Assembly: GCA_025529335.1 (NCBI GenBank)
Contig: JAMYHX010000751.1
Span: forward strand, 1-13,876
Direction: 5' to 3'
DNA from: Rhizopus sp. PT2906
Taxonomy: Eukaryota; Mucoromycota; Mucoromycetes; Mucorales; Rhizopodaceae
DNA: 13,876 nt
Shown here: piece after piece, positions 1 through 8,616 of the stretch
Numbering within the stretch: the first letter of the stretch is position 1
How the letters are laid out: each line of letters begins with the position of its first letter
Position numbers and translations under genes: made by a program
Notes under the pieces: generated by a model
The model's input: the letters and a program-made list of their open reading frames with translations, nothing else
Told to the model about the DNA's origin: nothing
Databases searched by the model: none

Positions 1-950
1 AAGAAGCTGAGCTTGCCGATTGTTAACAAGGTTTTCAGTTATGTCACTCGCTCAGAGGCGGTACCGGCTCTGGTCTTGGCTCTCTGCTGCTTCCCAAGGT
101 ACGTGAAGAATATCCTGATCGAATTATAAGCACACATCCTGTTTTACCTTCTCTCAAACTACTATTTCTTCATCAGCTAGCCGAAAACAATGATGCTACT
201 TTCTGTATTGATAACAAAGCCCTTGATATCATCTGCTTCTGGGCATTTAAATTAATAAACCATGGCTAACTGGAATTGAGCCAGTTTGTCTCTGCTGTTA
301 TGTCAGGTGTATCCATTAGTCTTCGTTTCCCTAGTCAATTCAACTCGAACTTGTGTAAACATTGTTTCAACATGACCCCATTCCCTCATCTCTACTTCTT
401 CACGGTAGGTTTTACACCTCTTACTTCACTTTGTTTGAAACAGTATTGTAACATAAGCGTTTCTGAGGTTATAGGACAAATGTTTGATGCTCGTAATATG
501 ATGGTTACTGCTAATCTTCAACAAGGCCGTTATCTAACCGCCGCAACTATCTGTTGGGGACCAAGTTTTAACTAAAGAAGGAGAGATTTTGTCTGTTTAA
601 CAAAAGAATTCACTTCATTTTGCTGAATAGATACCGAATAACGTTAAAACAACTCTTTGCGATATCCCAACTTCAGGCTTTACAATGTTGGGTACCTTTA
701 TTGACAACAACGTTTCTATACAAGAGATTCTAAGCGTATAATGAATCAATTCGCTTCCATATTCAGAAAGAAAGCCTTCTTACACTGGAATACAAATGAA
801 GGTATGGACAAATGAAACTTACAGAGTCAAAATTAAATATAATGGTCTTCTTGCTGAATAAAAGCAATATGAAGAGGCAGGAGCAGAGGTAAATAATGCA
901 ATGAATGACGGACAGCTAGAAGAAGAAGTTGATCATATGTATGACTTATT
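1..950 (+). pseudogene. Decayed beta-tubulin gene copy, 5' end outside window
   Basis: Conceptual translation follows beta-tubulin from about residue 125 to the acidic C-terminal tail, but is broken many times. The frame beginning at position 3 gives a TGSG-type glycine loop (RGGTGSGLGSLLLPKVREEY), then FCIDNKAL, FVSAVMSGVS, LRFPSQFNS, FFTVGFTPLTS, QMFDARNMM and RYLTAA. This frame has stops at 24-26, 267-269 and 573-575, and lacks about 11 codons corresponding to the VSDTVVEPYNA region. Similarity then moves to another frame (about 568-738: IPNNVKTTLCDIP), to FRKKAFLHW at 762, to a third frame near 812, and to QYEEAGAE near 862, ending in a Glu-rich tail. No intron is visible in this part, so it may be a retrocopy or the 3' part of a gene whose introns cluster at the 5' end. 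It cannot encode a working tubulin. It converges on the xylulokinase gene. Confidence 0.9.
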
Positions 951-1054
951 ATTGATTGAAAGAATAGGGAAACTGTGCTTTTCCTTAGTTTGGATCTATT
1001 TGACGCAATGAAATAGCAGTGCAGTAGGGAAGCGTATGCGTAGTTTAACTTTTG

Positions 1055-1060
1055 TTTATT
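1055..1060 (-). terminator. Poly(A) signal of xylulokinase
   Basis: Reverse complement reads AATAAA 6 bp beyond the xylulokinase stop codon at 1066-1068. The position is close, but similar spacing recurs at the other genes of the window. Confidence 0.6.
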
Positions 1061-1065
1061 TATAT

Positions 1066-2801
1066 CTATTTTACTATTTGATGTTCAAGTTCAATGAATT
1101 CTTTTATATGAGCATCATATAGCTTGGTTCTCTTTAAATCTGGTTCACATACTAGCTCCAAGCCTTCTGGGGGATGTTCTTTCATCATTTCTACAAAGGA
1201 AGAGTACTTTTTACACCCATACTTTGCCAACAATGCACCTCCTAAACTTGCACCATTCATTCCCTTCTGCTTGTATACAGGCAAGCCAAACACATCAGAC
1301 AGAACCTTTAGAATTACTTTATTTGCTGCAGCGCCTCCTGATGCCAGTATACGTCGAGTTTCACCACCCATACTTTGTAATCGAATTTTCATTGACATAA
1401 ACTGAGATTCAACAATTGCTTTGACATTGATAAAAGGGTCATCAAATTCCTCTACAGACTGCTTATCCTTAAAGCGATAAATTCCTTTAGCAAATGGAAT
1501 GATTTCCTGCATCCAATAATAAAACCCAAAGTAATCGTTCAATACAGCTTCCTTCTCGACCAGATACTGATTAAACTTTTCCCAATCTTTTTCTGCATAA
1601 GAATCTCGAATGTATTGTCTGGCTAATGATCCATTCTTGTAACAAAGCATTCCCATATATCCATCAGTATCTGTAGGATGGGCCATAAGGTGAGATTCGG
1701 TTGTGGGTTCTGCGCTGTCTTTTTTGAGATAAACCAAGACTGTGTCCGAAGTTCCAAGAGAGACAACACAATCACCTTGAACTAAATTCATGGATACGAG
1801 CGTGGCAGAGTTATCTCCAGTAAAAGGCATAATGCAGCACTCTATGAATCGATAAGTCATGCAAGATCAATCAGGAATAATGAATGATGTAACTTACCAT
1901 CAGAGAATCCATATCTCTTTACATAATACTCGCTAATTTTCCCTAGCGTGGTTCCACCTTCAACAGGTTCATCATGTAATTTCTCCAGAAGCTCATCACC
2001 ACCACATTTCTCTAGCAGGGAGTTTTCCCACTTGTGAGTCTGGATATTCATCATATTAGTGCCAGATCCTTCAGCAGCATCCACGGGACAGAATTTGCCC
2101 AACAATAAAGTTGCAACAAATGAACTGACTAAATTTATACGCGCTGTTTCCCTGTAAGCTGTCTTATTCTTGTGATATATCTAAAAAAGTAGAATAAGAG
2201 AGAGAAACCCAATTATAAGCATATAAAAACCATACCTTTGCAATTTGATTTCCTGTAAATCTCTCATAAGCTTTTGATCCTGTGAGTTTAGCTAAAGCCT
2301 CAGGACCACCAACGCTTTCTTCAAGAGCACGACATTCAGCAGTTGTACTAGCATCTTGCCAAATGGGTGATTGCTCAATAGCAAAGGCATACTGTAGTTG
2401 CTCAAATAGCATTTTATTAGAATCAAGCTCTTCTAACGCTTTTAGGCCTTGTTCCTTCCAATAAACACTTCCGTGTTGCTAATATATATGCTATCTATTA
2501 ATCTTTCTAATTAACGCGATGGAGTGAGCTAATTTACCTGGCCAGCACCAGAAATGCCACGGATGGAATTCACATGAGGGAATGCTTTTAATTTGTTAAG
2601 CAAGACATCAAGTGCCTTTACCCACATTAATGTAGGCGATGTCACATTGTCGCCGTTTACGATTGCGCCGTGCGTTGTATTAAATTCGGGCAGGTCTTTA
2701 TCAAAATTGACAGCTTCTTCAAGAACAATATCGTGAGCATCATTGATAACTGTACACTTTAGCTGTTGTGTAGATAAATCAAATCCAAGGTAATATGACA
2801 T
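1066..2801 (-). CDS. XKS1: Xylulokinase (FGGY carbohydrate kinase), 4 exons
   Basis: Cytosolic kinase phosphorylating D-xylulose with ATP to xylulose 5-phosphate, the entry into the pentose phosphate pathway. Exons: 2801-2538, 2478-2236, 2180-1898, 1841-1066; introns 59, 55 and 56 nt, all GT..AG with phase kept. Product is 521 residues, close to the family's 500-600. Visible motifs: N-terminal phosphate loop GFDLSTQQ (residues 6-13), LPEF and SPTLMWV, SGAGQQHG (84-91, split exactly by intron 1), FTGDN with the likely catalytic Asp273, GTSDT (293-297), adenosine-site SGGAAANK (431-438) and GASLGGALLAKYG (460-472). The pattern matches the eukaryotic XYLB/XKS1 type. The start gives MSYYLGFDLS, as usual for the family; an in-frame ATG 17 codons upstream is less likely. 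A poly(A) signal lies 6 bp past the stop. No break or missing key residue was seen. Confidence 0.94.
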
Positions 2802-3474
2802 AATATTAATAAAAATAGCAGTTCTCCTTCTTTTTAGACATTTAAATAGCATAACAAAACTATCCGATTGGACCAAAAATGGGCAATTTTTCCGATTTAG
2901 TGAAATTGATGTTCCGAAGAAAAGGGTGTTCTTTTCAGCAACTAAACAAGCTTGTTGTCACAGATATATTAAGGAAGAAAACCAGCCATAAAAAATTCAA
3001 GCTGATGTAATTCGAATACAAACCAATATAAGCATCAGGTCTTGTATAATTTGCGTGCTGGGCTTCAAGGAAAAAAGAACCTTGGCTACACTTTGTCATT
3101 TATCTTTTTACGCGTCCTTTCCCAGTAATCTGACTTGAATGTGATAGGGAACTGTGTGTCATTTACTGTTACATAATACATTTTAATTCTTTGTAAGTTA
3201 TGTCTAAACAAGTATTTTATTGTATATGACTCTCTATCACCGAAAGCCAAAGATTCTCTATAACCATGAGTAATGGTCAAATCAAGTTTCAAAAGGAGCC
3301 AACCCGTGTTTGAACTGAGATTTTGAAGCTGAAGACATGACTTGTTGAGGTATATATGTCCCATTTGAGCCATATCACAGAGTTAAGAATACTCAGAAAT
3401 TGCAAACCGAGTATATCAAATATAATCAATAAAAAGAAGCCAAGGATAGCATTCACAGCATCTGATAAGATTTT

Positions 3475-3810
3475 TGGCAAAAGGAGGCGAAGATGCTGAT
3501 CCGATCCTTCCTCTATCTCAATTAATATGTGCGATTTTTACAAAGATGAGCTGTAATGGACATCCTGTGGCCAAGGCAATCAAAAGAATACAATTTGAAA
3601 GGAGCAACTTGAGCTGTGTTTCGTTCAAGATGTGGGCACAGTATAAAGACTGAAAGTGCCCACACAGTGAACAATGAATTGAAGAAAAATCAAACATTGT
3701 TGTTGGCTTACATGATTTATAAAAGAAAGGACTCAGACTCCATCCAGCCAAAGACAATAAGCAAATGGCTTGAAAGAGATTCTGCACTAACTATTGCAGG
3801 GTTTTGAGAG
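3475..3810 (+). pseudogene. Degraded tyrosine-recombinase-like (mobile element) fragment
   Basis: The frame at 3616-3807 contains NNELKKNQTLLLAY, then after a short gap SIQPKTISKWL and a terminal AGF. This resembles the stretch of eukaryotic tyrosine recombinases (Crypton/DIRS and related domesticated integrases) with a 'LLLAYI ... S(I)xPxTIxxWxKxxMxxAGID' pattern, just before the catalytic HxxR box. Upstream, in other frames, CDFYKDEL (about 3512-3535) and a KE/KR stretch fit the expected preceding region loosely, but with stops and frame changes. The AHSxR box that should follow AGID is not found, so the piece is truncated or decayed there. Family assignment is from remembered patterns and stays tentative. 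It could be a chance open frame. Confidence 0.4.
3631..3664. repeat. Perfect 9-bp inverted repeat
   Basis: TGTGGGCAC at 3631-3639 is the exact reverse complement of GTGCCCACA at 3656-3664, with a 16-nt loop. It lies inside the recombinase-like fragment. It may be a transcript hairpin or chance. Confidence 0.6.
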
Positions 3811-3902
3811 CAAGTGGAAAGAACCATGGCGCATTGCAAAAACTCTCAATTAGGGATACGACTGAGTAGTCAAAGTCTTCCCTCGAGTTATTAACACTAG
3901 TG

Positions 3903-3945
3903 CAAGAGTAAATCCGGTTAACCAAGTCGATGCAACCGGCTCTTG
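3903..3945. repeat. Interrupted inverted repeat (6+6 bp arms)
   Basis: CAAGAG (3903-3908) pairs with CTCTTG (3940-3945) and CCGGTT (3914-3919) pairs with AACCGG (3934-3939). A 5-nt bulge sits on the left side and the loop is 14 nt. It would fold as a bulged hairpin and lies in noncoding DNA beyond the recombinase-like relic. No tRNA A/B box fits. Confidence 0.55.
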
Positions 3946-4287
3946 TTTTCTAAGGACCATTAGCAGTCTGAAAAAGAGTTTCCATTTTTGGATATTCTAC
4001 TCTTTTCCTGCTTTTGTGAAACTATGTGTTCTCTTTTGCCTGCAATACCCTCTCAGTATGCTCATACCAGTAACAATATGGTAAAACAGAATGGAGGGAG
4101 ACTAATTCAACAGATTGCTATGACGCATTTGTGAGGTAATATATAAAAATGAAGCCAGTATGACTTCTTTAATTTACAAGGTATAATAATAATAACAAAA
4201 CCCACCCAGCACTTTACATGAACCATGCCATAACGGCAACTGTACAAGCATTGTAGTTTTCATCTATTATAATTTATACACAACGAT

Positions 4288-4661
4288 TTAAGCAGCTTTT
4301 TGTGCTTCAGCTGCTTCTCCATAAATCAATTCATATCTCTTCTTTGTCTCTTCGTCCAAAGTTTGAGCTCGACCTCTACGCTCATAATTTACCATATATC
4401 TGTCAGATTTATAAGCACCTCCACCAAGACCAAAACACATGACAATGTAAAACTAGACACTTTTTAGTATACATGTAGTAGACTCTATGATTTATACATT
4501 ACTTTGTTAACTGTCTGAGTTCTGCGATACCAAGGCAGGAAAGCATACATCAACCCTGAAGCAAAGAGACCGACACCAGCCCATTGAGCAGCGCCTATGG
4601 CAAATCCTTTCATAGCATATTTAGAAGCATTTTCTTGATCAGTGCTTGTAACGACTCTCAT
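4288..4661 (-). CDS. Small two-segment membrane protein, Rcf2/Rcf3-like
   Basis: Exons 4661-4503 and 4452-4288, joined across a 50-nt GT..AG intron in phase 0, give 107 residues. The sequence starts MRVVTSTDQENASKYAMKG. A first hydrophobic segment follows at about residues 20-44 (AAQWAGVGLFASGLMYAFL), then a basic PWYRRTQ turn, a second shorter hydrophobic/glycine segment at about 54-65 (FYIVMCFGLGGG), then a charged tail ending AAEAQKAA. The start and the order of segments recall the N-terminal part of yeast Rcf2 (MKILTQDEIEAHRSHTLKGG) and the short Rcf3. Those proteins bind cytochrome bc1-oxidase supercomplexes in the inner mitochondrial membrane and modulate oxidase activity. This placement rests on remembered similarity, and another small mitochondrial membrane protein is possible. 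That it is a real spliced gene is well supported; its function is less sure. Confidence 0.7.
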
Positions 4662-4922
4662 TATGGATTACTTTTTGAATACGAAAAAAAAAAAAGAAAT
4701 GAAATATTCATTCTGCCATTTTTAAACTTCTGTTGCGGTGTTTTAATTAACTAAATCGTCCCATTTTCCAACCACTGTTTGCAAGGGAGAAATCAAACAG
4801 TAAGAGATTGTAAATATGAACATGATGATGTTATTCATACTATTTCATCAACAAAAGAAAAAAAAAAGTAGATCTTTAAGAAATCAATTCTTATCAAATT
4901 CAATAAAACAGTAATAAGCAAC

Positions 4923-4962
<40 letters not shown>

Positions 4963-5082
4963 CCTTTTCGCTTAAACGTTTCGGAACCTTTACTCTTTTT
5001 ACGGGTTACTTCTGAGTCATAATCGTATATTTTCGTATCCTTTGCTTTTCATTTCTTTCTACTTGGATGACTAATTTATTTA
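4662..5082. other. Spacer: arrestin 3' UTR and promoter of the Rcf-like gene
   Basis: 421 bp between two minus-strand genes. It holds the arrestin poly(A) signals near 5075-5084, a 35-T run at 4928-4962, and shorter A runs near 4683-4695 and 4857-4867. No open frame with recognisable motifs was found. Confidence 0.6.
4928..4962. repeat. Homopolymer run of 35 T
   Basis: An uninterrupted run of T on the + strand (A on the strand of the flanking genes), 267-301 bp upstream of the Rcf-like start codon and 121 bp beyond the arrestin stop. It may act as a nucleosome-excluding dA:dT tract, be a retroposed poly(A) tail, or differ in length because of sequencing. The sequence alone does not decide. 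Confidence 0.95.
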
Positions 5083-5084
5083 TT
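5075..5084 (-). terminator. Overlapping poly(A) signals of the arrestin gene
   Basis: On the minus strand two overlapping AATAAA hexamers (5084-5079 and 5080-5075) begin inside the arrestin stop codon (5083-5085). This is an unusually tight 3' end, if either signal is used. Confidence 0.55.
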
Positions 5085-7517
5085 ACAAAGTATAGTATGG
5101 AGGTGATTGATAATGCGTAGGATTATGTTGTTGATAAATAGTATTCCCAAAAGGTTCATGTGGTTGAGGGAATGGTACATTATTATTGTTATGTGCATAC
5201 GCTGTGTTGTTTTGATAATAGTTGCTATGGTCAACAGTGGTATTACTATGGCTGGCATAGTATGGCTGATTTGGTTGTTGTGGAGAATTGTGACTGTAAT
5301 TATGGTAAGCATTGTGAGGTTGTTGCTGTTGCTGCTGTAGTTGCATATCAGGAATGGTAGGAATTGGCATTGAGACAAATGTATTACCATTATATTGTGG
5401 GGGATAAGGCACATTTGATTGCGGTTGGTGACTATATGATAGTATAGGCTGACTCAATGATGGCTGAAGGGGTTGATGGTTTACATGGTGGTAAGGTGAA
5501 CCGATCGTGTTGTGCTTTACAGGTAGATTATGAGATGGTGGACTAGATAGATTAGCAGTAGGCCTTGGTCTACTTGGTAAAGGTGGAGGTACGGGGCTTG
5601 TAGGCACAGGAAGTGGTTTATTATTCGTTACAGCAGGCATTGATCCATTATTATTATTTGCTGATGGTCGAGCAGGTAGTGGCGGAGGACTATTTATTGG
5701 CTGGCTGCTGCTAGAGACAGAAGGGGATACTGTTACAGCAGTATCTTTATTAGGCAAGACCCATCTCATCGATTCCTGTCGCTCTAAGCCATTCGTACTC
5801 GCTACGCTCTCTTGTCTGTGTCCAGGCGCTATGCTTCCAGATGAGTGTCTGCTGTATGTGCTGGATTGTGACATCTGAGGGCTTGTGTTTGTGCTGGGGG
5901 ATGGGCTGTGTGATGTTGATTGAATTGCATGTAGTTTCTCCATGGGTGGTGATACTACAGTAACTTGATGACGCACAGTAGGTGTACTGAGGGGAGATTG
6001 CTGCTTAAACGTATCTTGAGTAGGAGATTGTGCATTAAATCCATTCGATTTAGTAGATAGGGTCGTTGTAGGGGTAGCAGGTGGCGTTTCTTGTAATCGA
6101 GAAAGTGGTGTAAGGGCCTTAAAGCCTTTCTTGGGCGTTTGTATATCAGGTACATCAATTTCATCTGGCTTCTGATAAATGAGCGGTGGCATATCTTGCT
6201 TCACTGATACAGGCGTCGTTGGCATTGAATTCAAGTCTATTTCCTTCATCTTTTCAAACACTTGATCATACTCGGATGGGTTTGTAGAATCTGTGTCGAC
6301 TGTGTTCTGATCTATGCTTTCTGACTCCTCTTCTTCATCGTCATCAATACTGAATGAAAGTTTTGGATAAGTGCCAATAATAAACGGAATGTTGAAAGAT
6401 GCTATATCGCTCGGCTCTTCCCGTCGAAGAGGATTTTCTTCGTTCAGGTTAACGCTGGCTTGGATAACATACTCAATTTTGAATACGTTACATGAAGTAT
6501 CAACCGTAGGGCAAGAGGATGCTGCAGGAATAGGTAGTTTTAGATTAAATGATTTGGTAAAGCTAGTAGGCCCAGAAATTTCAATATTGGAGGTTGTTTC
6601 TGATATAATCTTGGGTCCAAACACTTCATTTCTGATACAGCATTATGTCAATTTCCATATATATAAAGCTAATTTAACTTACTTGTTCTTTCCATAGTAA
6701 ACATAGCGCATGAGCTGTATCTTTATTGCCTTGCTTCTAACCATGACACCAATATGATGAATGGTTACTGTTATAGGGATAATATCACCTTTCATATAAA
6801 ATATATCAATGGGAGGTATTATTTTTATTGCAATTCAAACATACCTTTTACAGCAGCGCGTTTACCAAGACTGACAATCACCTTTACTTTTCTGGTTTCT
6901 CCTGTCAAGACGAGCTCTCTTGCCTGAGTATGCTCTCCTTTTAGATCATCAGCCTCAACATTAATATCTTCCAAAATCGTCACAGTTTCTGTAGCCATCG
7001 AACAAAACTTTTCGACAATGACATAAGGTCTATTATGCACAGCTATCAATCTGTAACTAATTTTTAATAGTTTTGGAATCTAAACCAAGAATAAGTATGA
7101 TTTTTATCATGTTTGGTCATTAGATTTACCTCCAAGGTGCTCGGTAATTTAAGCTCTGAAGATGATGGAATATTCATTTTGAATGGAAATCGATGTGTAT
7201 GAGCCTCGAGATAATATGATTTCTCTCCTGTTGGTGGTTCAGCAATATACAATGATTTTGAATAAATCGTAGTTGACTTTCCACCAATTTCAGCACAGCC
7301 TTCCAAACTCACTTTGATATTATTCGTCTTTGTTGGCTTCTTCAAGTCCAGTACGACATCGCCTATTTTAATAACCATTGATACTCGTGCAATAATAACA
7401 ATAATAATAATAAAAGGATAATTGTTTACCAGATATATCATCGCCAGGAAAATAGTATCTCTCTTGCTTTAGTTCAATATAAAATTCATTTTCATTAGAC
7501 TTGAATAAGTCTGTCAT
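5083..7517 (-). CDS. Alpha-arrestin (ubiquitin-ligase adaptor, Rod1/ART-like), 5 exons
   Basis: Exons 7517-7430, 7383-7130, 7079-6845, 6788-6683, 6631-5083; introns 46, 50, 56 and 51 nt; 743 residues. Family members link plasma-membrane transporters or receptors to an Rsp5/Nedd4 HECT ligase for ubiquitination and endocytosis. The arrestin N fold covers about residues 8-145: YYFPGDDIS, LDLKKPTKTNNIKVSLEG, then ISYRLIAVHNRPYV across intron 2. The arrestin C fold covers about 165-320, with KGDIIPITVTIHH and IEYVIQASVNL. After an acidic block comes a roughly 400-residue disordered tail rich in Ser, Pro, Asn and Gln, with SH3-type PPPLPARPS and VPPPLPSRP, a QLQQQQQQ tract, and two PPxY motifs (PPQY 638-641, PPYY 738-741) that would bind WW domains of the ligase. 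Intron 2 was set by phase and by restoring the conserved ISYRL strand. The specific cargo cannot be read from the sequence. Confidence 0.93.
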
Positions 7518-7671
7518 TTGCTAAAGTTTCTTTGTCTTTAAAAAGGAGGAAAAGAAAAAGAGAGAGTTAAGAGAAAACGAGAAACAAAAAAAAAGATCTA
7601 TTTATGGAAATGGTCAGTTGTACAAATTTACACAGCCGCAACCACCACCCTCATCTTTCTTTATTGTATAA
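7518..7671. promoter_or_regulatory. Shared divergent promoter, arrestin / COQ10
   Basis: The 154 bp between the two start codons must carry both core promoters and both 5' UTRs. It has a purine-rich tract (about 7540-7595, many GA and A runs) followed by a C-rich part (CCACCACCC near 7641-7651) close to the COQ10 start. No TATA box or known operator is clear. Confidence 0.6.
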
Positions 7672-8354
7672 ATGACTGTGATTTCCGTGGTGAAGCAACA
7701 GCGTCGACACCTGTTTAGCTTACCCAACCTATTGAGCACAGGGAAACATTACTCTGAAAGAAAGCTGCTAAAGTAAGTAGTAAATAAGCATATACTACTT
7801 TGGCCAAGCCGATCTCAAGTCGATCTATACAAAATGCTCAATTAGCTTTTCGCAGAACCAGCTTTATAATGTTGTCGCCAATGTAGAAGACTATCATCTC
7901 TTTGTTCCATTCTGCACTCATTCTCATGTATATACGAATACCAAGATCAGTGACAACAAGTTTCTGTTGAAAGCTGAATTAGGGGTTGGCTTCAAATTGT
8001 TTAAAGAAAAATACATGTCCAGGGTGACATGTGAGAGACCCAGTTTGGTCAAGGTACAATAGACAAAAGAAACAGCAAGTCCCCCTTCTAATTTTCACTT
8101 ATTAGGCAGTAGCTGCAGATGGTACATTATTTAATGATATGATAACCACATGGAAATTTACACCCAATGTGCCCAGCACAAAATTGAATACCCCTGAAGC
8201 GGCTGATCATCCAACATGTTGGGTAGATTTTAGTATCTCATTTGATTTTACATCACCTATTCATGCTCAAGCCTCGTCCATGTTCTTTGACCAGGTGTCA
8301 AAAATGACATTGAAAGCTTTTATTGATAGATGTCAGGTTGTGTATAAAAAATAG
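7672..8354 (+). CDS. COQ10: Coenzyme Q-binding protein COQ10 (START-like), mitochondrial
   Basis: Exons 7672-7772, 7846-8053, 8106-8354; introns 73 and 52 nt; 185 residues. COQ10 is a lipid-binding START/polyketide-cyclase fold protein of the mitochondrial inner membrane that binds ubiquinone and is needed for efficient respiration and Q synthesis. The N terminus MTVISVVKQQRRHLFSLPNL is basic and lacks acidic residues, as expected of a mitochondrial presequence. Family landmarks follow: YSERKLLNFS, QLYNVVANVEDYHLFVPFC (residues 39-57), LKAELGVGFKLFKEKYMS, the VTCERP strand, then TTWKFTP, CWVDFSISFDF and a C-terminal amphipathic helix (MFFDQVSKMTLKAF). Intron 1 uses the acceptor at 7844-7845, which alone restores LLNFSQNQLYN in frame. 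The length fits the family's 180-240. No defect seen. Confidence 0.94.
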
Positions 8355-8484
8355 ATCTTGATTAGATATACTACATATAAGCACACCATCAATCCATAGA
8401 CTGATAAAATATAGATATAAAGCGTGTGTAAAGTACACAGATGATGCTTAACATAGAATGTGTTGTGTGTGTGTGCCTTTCAAA

Positions 8485-8490
8485 AATAAA
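8485..8490 (+). terminator. Probable poly(A) signal of COQ10
   Basis: AATAAA about 130 bp past the COQ10 stop, just after a TG repeat (8459-8475) that could serve as a GU-rich element. It is the only exact hexamer seen between COQ10 and PUP2. Confidence 0.45.
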
Positions 8491-8571
8491 TAACCCGCTT
8501 TAAATGTGACTGGCTTGATGCCGTCATGACCTTCCAATGTACACGTACACAACCTGCGCGTCCCTTTTCTC

Positions 8572-8598
8572 TCTTTTTCTTTTTTTTTTTCTTTTTCT
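8572..8598. repeat. Pyrimidine tract upstream of PUP2
   Basis: A T/C-only stretch (CTCTTTTTC followed by runs of T) ending about 18 bp before the PUP2 start codon. Pyrimidine-rich tracts just before fungal start codons are common in strongly expressed genes; a role here is inferred. Confidence 0.5.
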
Positions 8599-8616
8599 CA
8601 TACATCTTTATAAAGA

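Larger units (their letters stand above)
2802..4287. other. Gene-poor spacer of about 1.5 kb
   Basis: This stretch separates the xylulokinase start from the 3' end of the small Rcf-like gene. It should hold the xylulokinase promoter next to 2802 and the Rcf-like 3' UTR near 4288. Between them I see the recombinase-like relic at 3475-3810 and two short inverted repeats (3631-3664, 3903-3945). Two open frames of 63 and 95 codons on the minus strand at 3086-3480 carry no motif I recognise, and the longer-reaching one begins without ATG. No tRNA, rRNA or intact transposon end was seen. Confidence 0.6.

Noticed and set aside
276..575. A 99-codon plus-strand open frame as a small gene
   Set aside because: It begins without ATG and its translation is an internal stretch of beta-tubulin, so it is part of the pseudogene.
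2802..2852. In-frame ATG at 2850-2852 as xylulokinase start (17 extra residues)
   Set aside because: Family members start a few residues before the GFDLSTQQ loop, and the extension is lysine/arginine-rich without family support. The ATG at 2799-2801 fits better.
3086..3480. Two overlapping minus-strand frames with a hydrophobic start and a mixed C-terminal part as one spliced gene
   Set aside because: The upper frame lacks an ATG, I found no convincing splice pair joining them, and neither shows a known motif. Left as unassigned sequence in the spacer.
3518..3787. Minus-strand 89-codon frame with LLIALATG-like text, reminiscent of recombinase cores
   Set aside because: It is antisense to the better-matching plus-strand recombinase-like piece and leads into stops; taken as a shadow.
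5107..5360. Plus-strand frames opposite the arrestin tail
   Set aside because: They are antisense translations of the low-complexity Q/N-rich coding region.
7051..7079. A 29-nt intron in the arrestin gene
   Set aside because: It would give HTYSCYRL but is shorter than any other intron here. The 50-nt intron 7080-7129 has a better donor and restores the conserved KISYRLIAVHNRPYV.
4288..8354. Functional mitochondrial gene cluster (Rcf-like and COQ10)
   Set aside because: Only two genes, on different strands and separated by an arrestin gene; proximity alone is not evidence of a cluster.
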